Part shown: positions 1 to 8,679 of the stretch, piece after piece
Position numbering within the stretch: position 1 is the first letter of the stretch
Layout: each line of letters starts with the position of its first letter
Source: Enterococcus sp.
GTDB taxonomy: Bacteria; Bacillota; Bacilli; Lactobacillales; Enterococcaceae
Direction of reading: 5' to 3'
Assembly: GCF_022711995.1 (NCBI RefSeq)
Contig: NZ_JALAHI010000103.1
Coordinates: 1-34,950 of the forward strand
DNA length: 34,950 nucleotides
Position numbers and translations under genes: made by a program
Notes under the pieces: generated by a model
The model's database searches: none
Told to the model about the DNA's origin: nothing
What the model saw: only the letters and a program-made list of their open reading frames with translations

Positions 1-523
1 CCTCATCATATAGTTCTGAATTATTAAGTAAATAGCGATTAAACTGCAGCAATGCTTTTTGGACGTCTTCCTCTGTCCCCAATAATGACGTGCCATGAAC
101 ATCGCTGCACAGCTTGATACTTGATCCAACATTCAATATTTTCATAATGAATTCAAAATCTTTAATAATTGAAGTTTTACTCACCATAAATCTTTCCGAT
201 AAATGGTTGAAGCTAACCACCTTTTCATCGAATAACAAGATACTCATGATCTCAATTCTTCGGTTGAATGTATTGTAAAGGTCACTTTCTTCTTTCTTAT
301 TCTCGATTCCCTCAACTTCCTTGAAACGTTTTAGCGCAATACCAACGCCGCGCTTTTTCTCAAGATATTCTCCCGAGCTCTGGAGATATTCTTCAATGAT
401 CCCTAATTCGCTGTGCGTCGTTCTTTTTGAAACACCCAATTTGCTTGCAAAATAATCGACTGTTTTGAAGTCACTTTGTCGCACTAATAACTCTAATAAT
501 TTTTTTTGTCTTTTTGTAAGCAT
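1..523 (-). CDS. BglG/Mga-like multidomain transcriptional regulator, N-terminal part (runs off window)
   Basis: The reading frame is open from an ATG at 523 to the left edge, giving 174 codons with no stop. It begins MLTKRQKKLLELLVRQSDF. Residues 4-60 look like a winged HTH of the HTH_11/DeoR-like type (YFASKLGVSKRTTHSELGII). A second HTH sits at about 90-140 (LSERFMVSKTSIIKDFEFIM). Two successive N-terminal HTH domains are typical of BglG/MtlR/Mga-type regulators of 500-700 residues, in which PRD and EIIA/EIIB domains follow. Those domains would lie outside the window, so the controlled pathway, often a sugar PTS, cannot be named. AGGAAG lies about 9 nt upstream of the ATG. The gene is divergent in function from the pot operon and separated from it by about 470 bp. 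Confidence 0.75.
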   Translation of the reverse strand, partial: MLTKRQKKLLELLVRQSDFKTVDYFASKLGVSKRTTHSELGIIEEYLQSSGEYLEKKRGVGIALKRFKEVEGIENKKEESDLYNTFNRRIEIMSILLFDEKVVSFNHLSERFMVSKTSIIKDFEFIMKILNVGSSIKLCSDVHGTSLLGTEEDVQKALLQFNRYLLNNSELYDE

Positions 524-636
524 GACGATAATCACTTCCTAACTATCCAAAATAAAGGCCTTAATCTTTTGATAGCGTTATCAGGATCGTAGCTTTATTA
601 TAGATGTGCTTTAGAAAAATGCATATTACAATTCGT

Positions 637-674
637 TGCAACAAGTCGGTACAACATCTTACTTACTTGTTGCA
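637..674. promoter_or_regulatory. Perfect inverted repeat, possible operator upstream of the left-edge regulator
   Basis: TGCAACAAGT at 637-646 is exactly complementary to ACTTGTTGCA at 665-674, with an 18-nt spacer. No U-tract follows on either strand, so a terminator is unlikely. It lies about 115 nt upstream of the start codon at 523. Operator or RNA hairpin function is inference. Confidence 0.35.
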
Positions 675-840
675 GAAAGAAGGACATAAATAATGGAAAC
701 CGTTCGTTATATTTCTCAAAAATGGTAGCCATCACGTTGCAATCACACTTGATAAATCTGCTTGCTCTCCTATGAAACGCATCATCAGAATGTCATCTCA
801 AAAAATTCGATTTTTTTGATAACTCATTTATGATTTTTTT

Positions 841-876
841 GAAAAAAGGAAAACCAGTTAGGCATAACCTAACTGG
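841..876 (-). terminator. Intrinsic terminator of the pot operon
   Basis: A 9-bp perfect stem (854-862 with 868-876, CCAGTTAGG/CCTAACTGG) encloses a 5-nt loop. On the minus strand it is followed by TTTTCCTTTTTTC. It sits about 120 nt past the potD stop codon. Confidence 0.85.
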
Positions 877-997
877 CTTGGATAAAACTTTCAGTTGTTC
901 TACTACAAAATATTGAACTATCTAATTTGGTGGGAAAGAGAGCATAGGCCCTTCTAATGTAAGAGATTCCTTTAAACCCATTAACTGAGTTTTACCA

Positions 998-2071
998 CTA
1001 CTTCCGATACATCTTCAATTCTAAAAACAAGTCGTTGTAAATGCCCAGATATTGTGCGCCTAGATTTTCATAGACTTCCAAATGTTTTATCAGTTCATCT
1101 GAAGGGTAGAACTGTTGGTCTTGGGAGATTTCATCTGGCAATAATGCGAGGGCTTTTTTGTTTGGTGTCGAATAACCAATGTATTCCGCATTTTGGGCAG
1201 CATTTTCTGGTTCAAGCATGAAGTTCAAGAATGCATAGGCACCTTCTTCATTTTTGGAGGTTTTGGGAATGACCATATTGTCAAACCAAAGATTGGAGCC
1301 TTCGGAGGGAATGACGTAATGGATATGTTCATTCTCGTACATCATGTCGGCTGCTTCTCCAGAGAAAGTTACGGCTACGGAAGCTTCTTCATTTGCCATA
1401 TACATTTTGATTTCATCGGCCACGATGGCCTTGATGTTTGGTGTCATTTTGCGTAATTTATTGAAGGCTGCTTCAAGTTGTTTGTCGTCTTTGCTGTTCA
1501 ACGAATACCCTAAGCTGTTCAGACCAAGCCCAATGACTTCCCGCGCACCGTCGATCAGCATAATGCTGTCTTTTAGTTCTGGTTTCCACAGGTCATCCCA
1601 TTCTTTGATCTCACCTTCAGCAAAAAACTTGTCATTGTAGACGATGCCAAGGGTCCCCCAGAAATAGGGGATCGAATAGCTGTTGCCTGGATCAAAACTT
1701 AAATCCAAAAATCGTGGGTCGATGTTGTCTAGGCCCTTTATTTTACTGTGGTCTAAGGGTTTCAATAAGTTTTCTTCCATCATTTTTTGGATCATATATT
1801 CACTGGGGATAGCAATATCGTAAGAAGTTCCCCCTTGCTGAATTTTCGTGAACATTGCTTCATTGGAATCGAAGGTTTCATAATTGACCTTATAGCCAGT
1901 CTCTTTCTCAAACTTTTTTAAGAGCGCAGGATCGATATAATCGCCCCAGTTATAGATATTCAACACTTTGGCGCCTGCCATGCCAGAAGAATGTTCCAAT
2001 TCCCGCACACCAAACAGCAGTACCAAAATGATGGCGACAATTCCTATGACCAACGATTGTAATCTTTTCAT
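998..2071 (-). CDS. potD: Spermidine/putrescine ABC transporter substrate-binding protein PotD
   Basis: This 357-residue protein is the extracellular polyamine-binding subunit of the PotABCD importer. An N-terminal hydrophobic segment (residues 5-22) is followed by the mature fold starting near NIYNWGDYIDP, with the family signatures YETFDSNEAM, DIAIPSEYM, SIPYFWGTLGIVYN, ADE-K and NLWFDNMVIPK. The end, FLELKMYRK, matches full-length PotD proteins of streptococci and enterococci as I remember them. No cysteine follows the hydrophobic segment, so there is no lipobox and the protein is probably held by an uncleaved N-terminal anchor. The ATG overlaps the potC stop in an ATGA junction, so the two are translationally coupled. 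It is the last gene of the operon, ahead of the terminator at 841-876. Confidence 0.95.
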   Translation of the reverse strand: MKRLQSLVIGIVAIILVLLFGVRELEHSSGMAGAKVLNIYNWGDYIDPALLKKFEKETGYKVNYETFDSNEAMFTKIQQGGTSYDIAIPSEYMIQKMMEENLLKPLDHSKIKGLDNIDPRFLDLSFDPGNSYSIPYFWGTLGIVYNDKFFAEGEIKEWDDLWKPELKDSIMLIDGAREVIGLGLNSLGYSLNSKDDKQLEAAFNKLRKMTPNIKAIVADEIKMYMANEEASVAVTFSGEAADMMYENEHIHYVIPSEGSNLWFDNMVIPKTSKNEEGAYAFLNFMLEPENAAQNAEYIGYSTPNKKALALLPDEISQDQQFYPSDELIKHLEVYENLGAQYLGIYNDLFLELKMYRK

Positions 2072-2904
2072 CGCAGATTTGCCACCTCCGCTCGTCGATT
2101 CTTACGCAATTTTTTTGATACATTTTCTTTGCTGATAAAGTAGTACCCTACGACTAGAATCATTGAGAAAATGAAAACCAATGTACTCAATGCATTGATT
2201 TCTAAGCTGATTCCCTGACGTGCTCGGGAATAGATTTCCACAGAAAGTGTGCTAAAGCCATTCCCTGTGACAAAGAATGTCACGGCAAAATCATCTAGTG
2301 AATAGGTGAAAGCCATGAAGTAGCCAGCGATGACCCCTGGTGTTAGAAAAGGCAAAATGATATTCTTGACGACTTGCAGATTATTGGCACCTAAATCCCG
2401 CGCAGCATCAATCATGGAATCATTCATTTCTTGCAGTTTTGGTAGAACCATCAACACAACGATGGGAATGCTGAATGCCACGTGAGACAGTAATACGCTG
2501 AAAAATCCTAGGCTGAAACCGCGGAACAAATTACCGATCATCGTGAAGAAAATCAGAAAACTGGCACCAATAATGACATCTGGCGAAACCAATAAAATAT
2601 TGTTCAAGCTTAACAATGCCGTTCGGGTACGGCGTTTTTTCGTATAGTAGATTCCCATTGCACCAAATGTGCCGATTGCCGTTGCAAAAAGGGCGGATAA
2701 AAATGCCAGCATAAAGGTGTTTAATACAATGATCATCAGCCGTGTATCTTGAAAGACGGATTGATAATGTTCAAAGGTAAAGCCAGTAAATTCATTCATC
2801 GTACCGCCATCATTGAAAGAATAAAAAATCAAATAAAAGATCGGTACATACAATAGGATAAAGACAAGGACAAGATAAAGATTTGACCAGCGGAATTTTT
2901 TCAT
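2068..2904 (-). CDS. potC: Spermidine/putrescine ABC transporter permease PotC
   Basis: A 278-residue inner permease subunit with about six membrane segments, the first at residues 9-30 (LYLVLVFILLYVPIFYLIFY). The cytoplasmic EAA loop, which docks on the ATPase, is visible as SMIDAARDLGANNLQVVKNI followed by LPFLTPGVIAGY. Length and order match PotC. The start ATG overlaps the potB stop (ATGA) and its stop overlaps the potD start, indicating tight coupling of subunit synthesis. Confidence 0.95.
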   Translation of the reverse strand: MKKFRWSNLYLVLVFILLYVPIFYLIFYSFNDGGTMNEFTGFTFEHYQSVFQDTRLMIIVLNTFMLAFLSALFATAIGTFGAMGIYYTKKRRTRTALLSLNNILLVSPDVIIGASFLIFFTMIGNLFRGFSLGFFSVLLSHVAFSIPIVVLMVLPKLQEMNDSMIDAARDLGANNLQVVKNIILPFLTPGVIAGYFMAFTYSLDDFAVTFFVTGNGFSTLSVEIYSRARQGISLEINALSTLVFIFSMILVVGYYFISKENVSKKLRKNRRAEVANLR

Positions 2905-3710
2905 TTTCGTTGTCCTCCTTTTTTCTTCTCACCTGTCAGGAGCATCACTAAGAACATGGCAATAATCAAGATCACACCGATCGTTGAACCCATGCCCCAG
3001 TTTTGTGTCACAAGAAAATGCTGCTCGATTGCAGTTCCTAGCGTGATCACGCGGTTTCCTCCAATCAAACGTGTCAACATGAAAAGGGAAAGGGAAGGAA
3101 TGAAAACTGCCTGTACCCCGCTTTTGACTCCGTTCAATGATAAAGGCAGAATGACCCGGCGGAATGTCTCATAACTATTCGCCCCTAAGTCACGACTTGC
3201 GCTGATCAATGAAGGATTCATTTCTTCCAGTGCATTAAAAATCGGCATGATCATAAAAGGCAGCTCAATATAGACCGCCACCGTTAAAAAGCTAAAATCG
3301 GTGAACAAAATCTGTTTTGGCCCGACACCCATGATTTCCAGAAAATGATTGACGCTGCCATGGATCCCAAAGATACCGATAAAGGCATAGGCTTTTAACA
3401 GCAAATTGACCCATGTTGGTAAAATAATCAGCAATAACCACAAATCTTTATGACGCAGTTTTGTCAAAAAGTAAGCCGTAGGATAACTGATGATCAGCGT
3501 GATCAACGTGATCAAAAAGGCATACCAGACCGAATTTAGTGTCATGATCAGATACTTGCCTGAGCCTAAATAACTCTGATAATTGACGAATGAAAAATTC
3601 CCATCCATATCGAAAAAGGATTGATAGATGATCAGTAATACTGGTGCGATAACAAATAGCAATAACCAAAAGACATAAGGTATTGCGTATAAACGCCGCA
3701 TTTTTGCCAT
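2901..3710 (-). CDS. potB: Spermidine/putrescine ABC transporter permease PotB
   Basis: A 269-residue permease subunit, partner of PotC in the membrane channel. Hydrophobic segments begin at residue 10 (AIPYVFWLLLFVIAPVLLII). The EAA motif is SLISASRDLGANSYETFRRV, followed by LPLSLNGVKSG. The ATG at 3710 has GGGAG seven bases upstream and lies 10 nt after the potA stop. The 3' end overlaps potC by four bases. Confidence 0.95.
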   Translation of the reverse strand: MAKMRRLYAIPYVFWLLLFVIAPVLLIIYQSFFDMDGNFSFVNYQSYLGSGKYLIMTLNSVWYAFLITLITLIISYPTAYFLTKLRHKDLWLLLIILPTWVNLLLKAYAFIGIFGIHGSVNHFLEIMGVGPKQILFTDFSFLTVAVYIELPFMIMPIFNALEEMNPSLISASRDLGANSYETFRRVILPLSLNGVKSGVQAVFIPSLSLFMLTRLIGGNRVITLGTAIEQHFLVTQNWGMGSTIGVILIIAMFLVMLLTGEKKKGGQRK

Positions 3711-3720
3711 GTGCTCCCTC

Positions 3721-4809
3721 CTAATCTTCGTAGCTCTCTAAGCGAGCATCAAAATCTTCTTCTGATTCATTGAAACGCATGACGTGAATGTCTTCTGGTT
3801 CAAAAGACAAACCAATCTTGCTGCCTTCTTTGGCTTTTCTCGTTGAATGAACCATCCATTCATTGCCTTGTTCATCGTAACAAATGATTTCATAATGGAC
3901 GCCGCGGAACAATTGTGTATCCACTTCAACGATCAGTTTGCCTTTCTCCGTTGTGGTCAAACTGAGATCTTCTGGACGGATCACGATCTCAACAGGTTCA
4001 TTGGCCCGCATACCGCCATCCACGCACTCGAAACGCTTGCCGACAAACTCGACTAAATTATCATCGATCATTGTGCCATTCACGATATTGCTTTCCCCTA
4101 CAAAATCCGCCACAAAATGATTGATCGGTTCGTCATAAATATCTACTGGTGTCCCACTTTGAATGATTTTGCCCTTGTTCATGACAAAAATCTCATCGCT
4201 CATGGCCAATGCTTCTTCTTGGTCGTGGGTCACAAAAATAAAGGTAATTCCTAACCGTTGTTGCAATTCCCGCAATTCGTACTGCATGTCTGTCCGCAAT
4301 TTCAAATCTAAAGCGGATAACGGTTCATCTAACAGCAACACCTTTGGTTCATTGACGATGGCACGGGCAATCGCTACCCGTTGGCGCTGACCACCGGACA
4401 TTTCACTGATTTCGCGGTTTTCGTACCCTGGCAGCTGAACCAATCGCAACGCTTCTTTGACTTTCTTGGTGATTTCATCCTTCGGCAGCTTCTTGATCCG
4501 CAAACCAAAAGCGACATTCTCAAAGACATTCATATGTGGAAACAGCGCATAATCTTGAAAAACCGTGTTGACTTGCCGCTGGTTCGCTGGCACATCATTG
4601 ATGCGTTGCCCATCAAAATACACATCCCCTTCTGTTACTTCTGAAAAACCGGCAATGATGCGCAAAATCGTGGTTTTCCCACATCCGGAAGGGCCTAAAA
4701 GTGTATAGAAACGCCCTTCTTCAATATCAAAACTAACATTTTTCAAAACGGTTTCATCGTCATCAAATCGTTTGACTACGTTATTGAACGAAATAATTGT
4801 TTTTCCCAC
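3721..4809 (-). CDS. potA: Spermidine/putrescine ABC transporter ATP-binding protein PotA
   Basis: A 362-residue ATPase that powers polyamine import. Walker A is GPSGCGKTT (39-47), the Q-loop is [11 protein letters not shown], the ABC signature is [14 protein letters not shown], Walker B is [12 protein letters not shown] and the switch His is in [10 protein letters not shown]. The C-terminal third is a TOBE-type regulatory domain (VIRPEDLSL). The start is GTG at 4809, with AGGGGGA upstream and 16 nt after the regulator gene, so the regulator and transporter form one transcript. The acidic C-terminus (SYED) is ordinary for the family. Confidence 0.95.
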   Translation of the reverse strand: MGKTIISFNNVVKRFDDDETVLKNVSFDIEEGRFYTLLGPSGCGKTTILRIIAGFSEVTEGDVYFDGQRINDVPANQRQVNTVFQDYALFPHMNVFENVAFGLRIKKLPKDEITKKVKEALRLVQLPGYENREISEMSGGQRQRVAIARAIVNEPKVLLLDEPLSALDLKLRTDMQYELRELQQRLGITFIFVTHDQEEALAMSDEIFVMNKGKIIQSGTPVDIYDEPINHFVADFVGESNIVNGTMIDDNLVEFVGKRFECVDGGMRANEPVEIVIRPEDLSLTTTEKGKLIVEVDTQLFRGVHYEIICYDEQGNEWMVHSTRKAKEGSKIGLSFEPEDIHVMRFNESEEDFDARLESYED

Positions 4810-4825
4810 ACTTTTTCCCCCTAAA

Positions 4826-5368
4826 TTATAAATAAGAATCGGTTACAACGATCAAGGCGCGGCTTTTTTGCCGGCCAATATTTTTCAATTGATGTGGTTC
4901 TGTTGCTTGGTAATAAATAGACTGTCCCTTACGTGCTTTGTATTCAGACTCCCCTAGTGTCAGCAGGATCGTTCCTTCCAACACGTAAATAAAGGTTTCT
5001 GCCAAAGAAGGCTCAAAGGTCTTATACTCGCCGGCTTTCTCAAAGGTCAGCAACACCGGTTCCATCTCTTTTTCATTTGAATCTGGAATCAGCCACCGTA
5101 ATTCATAGCCATTTTCCTCATCGTAATAGCTTGTACTGTCCTCTTCCCGATAGACCACCTGATGGTCTGCGTTTTCTTGGCGGAAAAATTCTTCGGGGGT
5201 CACCCCGAGAACTTCTAAGATGTTAAAAAAAGTTTCCATTGAAGGGGAACTCAAGTCTCTCTCCAACTGGGAGATATACCCTTTGGACAAATCGGTTCGT
5301 TCTCCTAATTCCTCTTGTGTCAGATTTTTTTGGACCCGCAAGTTGCGGAGCTTTTCGCCAATCTCCAT
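4826..5368 (-). CDS. XRE-cupin transcriptional regulator of the pot operon (PuuR-like)
   Basis: A 180-residue regulator. Residues 4-61 form an XRE/Cro HTH ([22 protein letters not shown] then [23 protein letters not shown]). Residues 105-175 form a small cupin barrel ([39 protein letters not shown]), the usual effector-binding half. XRE-cupin proteins of this architecture, such as E. coli PuuR, control polyamine genes, and in streptococci and enterococci such a gene commonly precedes potABCD. It is the first gene of the operon, so autoregulation through the palindromes at 5416-5471 is a fair inference. GGGGGAA lies upstream of the ATG. Confidence 0.88.
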   Translation of the reverse strand: MEIGEKLRNLRVQKNLTQEELGERTDLSKGYISQLERDLSSPSMETFFNILEVLGVTPEEFFRQENADHQVVYREEDSTSYYDEENGYELRWLIPDSNEKEMEPVLLTFEKAGEYKTFEPSLAETFIYVLEGTILLTLGESEYKARKGQSIYYQATEPHQLKNIGRQKSRALIVVTDSYL

Positions 5369-5720
5369 CTACATTCCCCCTTGATTTAAAAAATTGCCTA
5401 CTGTTTGCACAAAAAAAGTTTGCTAATAGTAAACTTCAAGTTTAATTTCACTTTTTCCAGTATACAAACTTTTCTAAAAAAAACAAGTCTTTTTTATCCT
5501 TTTTTGAAGAGAATTTTATGGAGCGATTGTCGTTCTAAAAAGGACTGTCCTTGACGAATTGCCAGAACAGAGTCGAGCCGTTTATTTCTTGGGTTTCGTA
5601 GATTTCCTTCTATTCTAACGAAGAAAATGCAGCTTGAATAATTATCTGTTTAACAACTGTGATTAAAAATCAATCAGATTATGGTATCATGAATTCAAAC
5701 CATTAAAGGAGTTGTCTTGA
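5369..5720. other. Divergent intergenic region between pot operon and yhfP-coaBC unit
   Basis: This stretch contains no gene. On the pot side it holds the palindrome cluster and promoter at 5416-5471. A further perfect 13-nt palindrome AAGGACTGTCCTT lies at 5540-5552, and TGATTAAAAATCA at 5660-5672 lies just ahead of a possible -10 TATCAT (5685-5690) for the plus-strand unit. Confidence 0.5.
5416..5471 (-). promoter_or_regulatory. Candidate promoter and operator of the pot operon
   Basis: AAGTTT/AAACTT half-sites recur four times: 5416-5421, 5431-5436, 5438-5443 and 5466-5471. The middle pair forms a perfect palindrome AAACTTCAAGTTT (5431-5443). On the minus strand, TTGTAT (5467-5462) and TAAACT (5444-5439) are spaced by 17 bp, so the palindrome overlaps the putative -10. 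This fits repression by the XRE-cupin protein encoded first in the operon. The binding itself is inference. Confidence 0.45.
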
Positions 5721-6710
5721 ATGACAAAATTTTCAGCTTATGTCGTAACAAATGAACCAACATTTACTGCTGCGTTAACCACCTGTGACGTGACAGATTT
5801 ACCGGATGGAGACGTCCTTGTCAAAGTTGCTTATTCCGATGTCAATTATAAAGATGCTTTAGCAGCAAAAGAAAATGGTGGCGTGATCCGCACCTACCCC
5901 ATGACACCAGGGATCGACTTGGCTGGCGAAGTCGTTGAAAGCCAAAATCCCAATTTTTCAGTGGGTGATCAAGTCTTGTTGACTGGCTATGGCTTAGGGG
6001 TTTCCCATCCCGGTGGCTTCAGCCAATACCAACGAGTACCGGCTGAGTGGCTGATCAAACGTCCGGAAACCTTATCCGCTAAAGACAGTATGCGCTATGG
6101 GACTGCTGGTTTTACCGCTGCATTAGCTGTTGCCGAATTGGAAAAGCTTGCCCTTGCCAAAGAAGAACCGATTGTTGTTACTGGCGCTTCTGGCGGTGTG
6201 GGAAGTATCAGTATCGCTTTGCTTCACAAATTAGGCTATACCAACATCATCGCCCTTTCTCGGAAAAAAGAAGCAGAATGGTTGCTGACACTAGGTGCTA
6301 CTGAACTCGCAGACCCAGCTGATTGGCAGCCAGAAAAAATCAAACCGCTAGCGAAGCAAACGGTAGCTGCAGTCATTGATACCGTTGGCGGGTCCCTTCT
6401 TTCCGCTTTATTGCCGCAAATTCGTTACGGTGGTGGTGCCTTTTTATGCGGCAATGCCGGGGGTATCAAAATCGAAACAACAGTTTTACCATTCATTCTT
6501 CGGGGAATTCGTGTGATCGGAATTGATTCCGTCAATGTGGATACAACTATCCGCCAAGAACTATGGCAGCATTTGGCAACAGACTGGAACGTTGCCGATC
6601 AGCTATATGGTCAGGAAATCACTTTTGAGGCCTTGCCAGAAACATTGGCTTCTCTATTAGCCGGCACCCATCAAGGACGGACGATCATCAAGGTGGCAGC
6701 AGAAGCATGA
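5721..6710 (+). CDS. YhdH/YhfP-family quinone oxidoreductase (acrylyl-CoA reductase-like, MDR superfamily)
   Basis: A 329-residue zinc-independent medium-chain dehydrogenase. N-terminal GroES-like domain: KVAYSDVNYKDALAAKENG, PMTPGIDLAGEVVES, GDQVLLTGYGLGVSHPGGF. Rossmann domain: PIVVTGASGGVGSISIALLHKLGY binds NADP(H). The family (E. coli YhdH/AcuI, B. subtilis YhfP) reduces activated double bonds, and AcuI reduces acrylyl-CoA. No zinc-binding cysteine cluster is visible, as expected for this subgroup. The ATG follows AAAGGAG. Its stop overlaps the coaB start (ATGA), so it is the first gene of the CoA operon. Its substrate here is unknown. Confidence 0.88.
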   Translation: MTKFSAYVVTNEPTFTAALTTCDVTDLPDGDVLVKVAYSDVNYKDALAAKENGGVIRTYPMTPGIDLAGEVVESQNPNFSVGDQVLLTGYGLGVSHPGGFSQYQRVPAEWLIKRPETLSAKDSMRYGTAGFTAALAVAELEKLALAKEEPIVVTGASGGVGSISIALLHKLGYTNIIALSRKKEAEWLLTLGATELADPADWQPEKIKPLAKQTVAAVIDTVGGSLLSALLPQIRYGGGAFLCGNAGGIKIETTVLPFILRGIRVIGIDSVNVDTTIRQELWQHLATDWNVADQLYGQEITFEALPETLASLLAGTHQGRTIIKVAAEA

Positions 6711-7459
6711 GACTATTGATTACAGCCGGTGGCACTTCTGAAAAAATCGATTCGGTACGGGCAATCACCAACCATTCCACCGGCTCCCTAGGCAAAGCCG
6801 TGGCAGAAGCCTGGCTGCAACAAGGGGCAGAAGTTGACTATGTCACCACGCGCCAATCGAAGCTGCCTGCGGAGCATTCTCGGTTGACGGTCCACTATAT
6901 CGAAGGCACTCTGGAATTACTGCATTGTCTTGAATCCTTATTGTCAGAACATACTTACTTTGCCGTGATCCACAGCATGGCGGTCAGTGATTTTACACCT
7001 GCCGGCAGTTGGTCTCAAGAAGCGTTTCTGACAGCAGTGAATCAACTGTTGCCTCAATTCAATCATCAAGTGACCCCTGAGTTGCTGACTGCACTGTTGG
7101 CACAACCAGTAGAATCCGTCGGTAAACTTTCTTCAGATACGGATCATTTGCTGATGGTTTTAGAGAAAACGCCGAAAGTCATTCAGCGCATTAAAGAAAT
7201 ACAGCCTCAGACAATATTAGTGGGCTTTAAATTATTAGTCGATGTTTCGGAAGAGACCCTTTTTCAAGTGGCACGTGGAAGTCTGGCGAAAAGTCATGGG
7301 GACTATGTCTTAGCCAATGACTTAACAACGATCAAAGGAAATCAACATATTGGACACTTATTAACCGCAAATGATAAAGTCGGTACGGGTCATACCAAAT
7401 CTGAGATTGCTACACTGATCGTTGACACATTGTTAACAAATGGAAAAAGCCTCGGATAA
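6707..7459 (+). CDS. coaB: Phosphopantothenate-cysteine ligase (stand-alone CoaB)
   Basis: A 250-residue protein. CoaB joins 4'-phosphopantothenate to cysteine, the second step of CoA synthesis from pantothenate. It shows LLITAGGTSEKIDSVRAITN near the N-terminus, HSTGSLGKAVAEAW, HSMAVSDFTP, KLSSD and the C-terminal DYVLANDLT and GTGHTKSEIA segments. In streptococci and enterococci CoaB and CoaC are separate proteins rather than the fused CoaBC of most bacteria, and this gene fits that pattern. It is translationally coupled to the oxidoreductase by an ATGA overlap and is followed 12 nt later by coaC. Confidence 0.92.
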   Translation: MRLLITAGGTSEKIDSVRAITNHSTGSLGKAVAEAWLQQGAEVDYVTTRQSKLPAEHSRLTVHYIEGTLELLHCLESLLSEHTYFAVIHSMAVSDFTPAGSWSQEAFLTAVNQLLPQFNHQVTPELLTALLAQPVESVGKLSSDTDHLLMVLEKTPKVIQRIKEIQPQTILVGFKLLVDVSEETLFQVARGSLAKSHGDYVLANDLTTIKGNQHIGHLLTANDKVGTGHTKSEIATLIVDTLLTNGKSLG

Positions 7460-7471
7460 GGAGGAATTAAA

Positions 7472-8029
7472 ATGAAACAAAAAAATGTATTACTTGGTAT
7501 CAGCGGCAGTATCTCTGCCTATAAAGCAGCAGATATCGCGAATGAATTGACAAAACGAGGATATGCGGTAGATGTGCTGATGACTGCAAATAGTACGGAA
7601 TTTATCACTCCATTGACTTTGCAATCTTTATCCAAACGACCAGTCCATGTGGACGTGATGCAAGAGCGGCAACCGGATCGCATCAACCATATCGAATTGG
7701 CTAAACAAGCGGATCTTTTTCTGATTGCACCAGCCAGCGCCAATTTGATTGGCAAATTGGCACATGGCTTAGCAGATGATCTGATTTCAACAGTTGCTTT
7801 GGCACTGACTGCGAATGTACCAAAGCTGATTGCACCAGCGATGAATACGAATATGTATCAAAATCCAATTCTTCAACGAAATCTTGCTATCTTGAAAGAG
7901 GTCGGTTATCAAGAAATTGAGCCTCGGGAAGCATTGCTGGCTTGCGGAGATTTTGGCCGCGGTGCTTTGGCAACGGTAGAAACAATCGTTGAACAAGCTG
8001 TTGCAGCACTGGAAGTACGAGGAGTGTAA
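7472..8029 (+). CDS. coaC: Phosphopantothenoylcysteine decarboxylase (stand-alone CoaC)
   Basis: A 185-residue flavoprotein of the HFCD family. It decarboxylates 4'-phosphopantothenoylcysteine to 4'-phosphopantetheine. Visible features are VLLGISGSISAYKAADIANEL (FMN-binding start), the region around INHIELAKQADLFLIAPASANLIGK with the catalytic His, the substrate motif PAMNTNMYQNP, and the cysteine loop LLACGDFGRGALA. AAGGAGGAATTAAA precedes the ATG. It sits between coaB and panT in one operon. Confidence 0.93.
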   Translation: MKQKNVLLGISGSISAYKAADIANELTKRGYAVDVLMTANSTEFITPLTLQSLSKRPVHVDVMQERQPDRINHIELAKQADLFLIAPASANLIGKLAHGLADDLISTVALALTANVPKLIAPAMNTNMYQNPILQRNLAILKEVGYQEIEPREALLACGDFGRGALATVETIVEQAVAALEVRGV

Positions 8030-8030
8030 C

Positions 8031-8666
8031 ATGAAAAAAATAGCCACTTTTGATTTAGTTTTAACCGCATTTTTCCTAGGAATCTTGATCCTTTTAGCAT
8101 CGGTTCCTTTTCTAGGATTCATCCCTTTAGGTCCAATCAATGCCACAACGATGCACATTCCTGTGATCATCGCCTCGATCGTTTTAGGCCCGCGGATCGG
8201 TGGGTTTCTGGGAGGGGCGTTTGGCATCATTAGTATGGTCCGCTCTACTTGGATCATTTCACCGCTTTCGTTTGTATTCTCGCCCTTTGTTCCGGTCTAT
8301 GGCATGGATCACGGAAGCTGGAAAGCCATCTTGGTCGCTCTGATTCCTCGTATATTAATTGGGGTCGTTCCTTATTTTGTCTTTAAGGCTTGCCAAAAAA
8401 TGTGGAAAAACAAACGACAAAGCACCTCTTTATTGATTGCTGGGATCGCTGGAGGATTGACCAATACTATTTTGGTCATGAATCTTATCTACTTCTTGTT
8501 CCAACAAGAATATGCTGCGGCAATCGGCAACGCCGGCACTGCTGTTTATACAGTCATTCTAGGCGTCATTTTGACACAAGGCATACCAGAAGCGATCGTC
8601 GCAGGGATTGCAACGATGGCTGTCGCTTCTGTTTTACTCCGATTGACGAAAAAACCACGATTCTGA
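8031..8666 (+). CDS. panT: ECF transporter S component for pantothenate (PanT)
   Basis: A 211-residue membrane protein with about six hydrophobic segments (FDLVLTAFFLGILILLASVP, HIPVIIASIVLGPRIGGFLG, ILVALIPRILIGVVPYFVF and others). The early segments resemble S components of energy-coupling-factor transporters, and placement directly after coaB-coaC supports pantothenate as substrate. It would need the shared EcfA/A'/T module, which is not in this window. I start it at the ATG at 8031, two bases after the coaC stop and with GGAGTG upstream. A longer in-frame start at 7989 lies inside coaC and is less likely. The stop codon is inside a short hairpin (8659-8679). Confidence 0.88.
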   Translation: MKKIATFDLVLTAFFLGILILLASVPFLGFIPLGPINATTMHIPVIIASIVLGPRIGGFLGGAFGIISMVRSTWIISPLSFVFSPFVPVYGMDHGSWKAILVALIPRILIGVVPYFVFKACQKMWKNKRQSTSLLIAGIAGGLTNTILVMNLIYFLFQQEYAAAIGNAGTAVYTVILGVILTQGIPEAIVAGIATMAVASVLLRLTKKPRF

Positions 8667-8679
8667 TGCAATCAGAATC
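8659..8679 (+). other. Hairpin overlapping the panT stop codon
   Basis: GATTCTGAT (8659-8667) and ATCAGAATC (8671-8679) form a 9-bp perfect stem with a 3-nt loop. The TGA stop lies in the 5' arm. No T-run follows, so it is probably a 3'-end stabiliser or a weak terminator. Confidence 0.5.

Larger units (their letters stand above)
524..997. other. Intergenic region between the regulator and potD
   Basis: No convincing gene is present. It holds the promoter side of the left-edge regulator, a perfect 10-bp inverted repeat (637-646 with 665-674) and the terminator of the pot operon (841-876), which are listed separately. The rest is AT-rich and unremarkable. Confidence 0.6.

Noticed and set aside
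7787-8257. 156-codon minus-strand frame across coaC and panT
   Set aside because: It opposes two well-supported genes and lacks a ribosome site and family resemblance.
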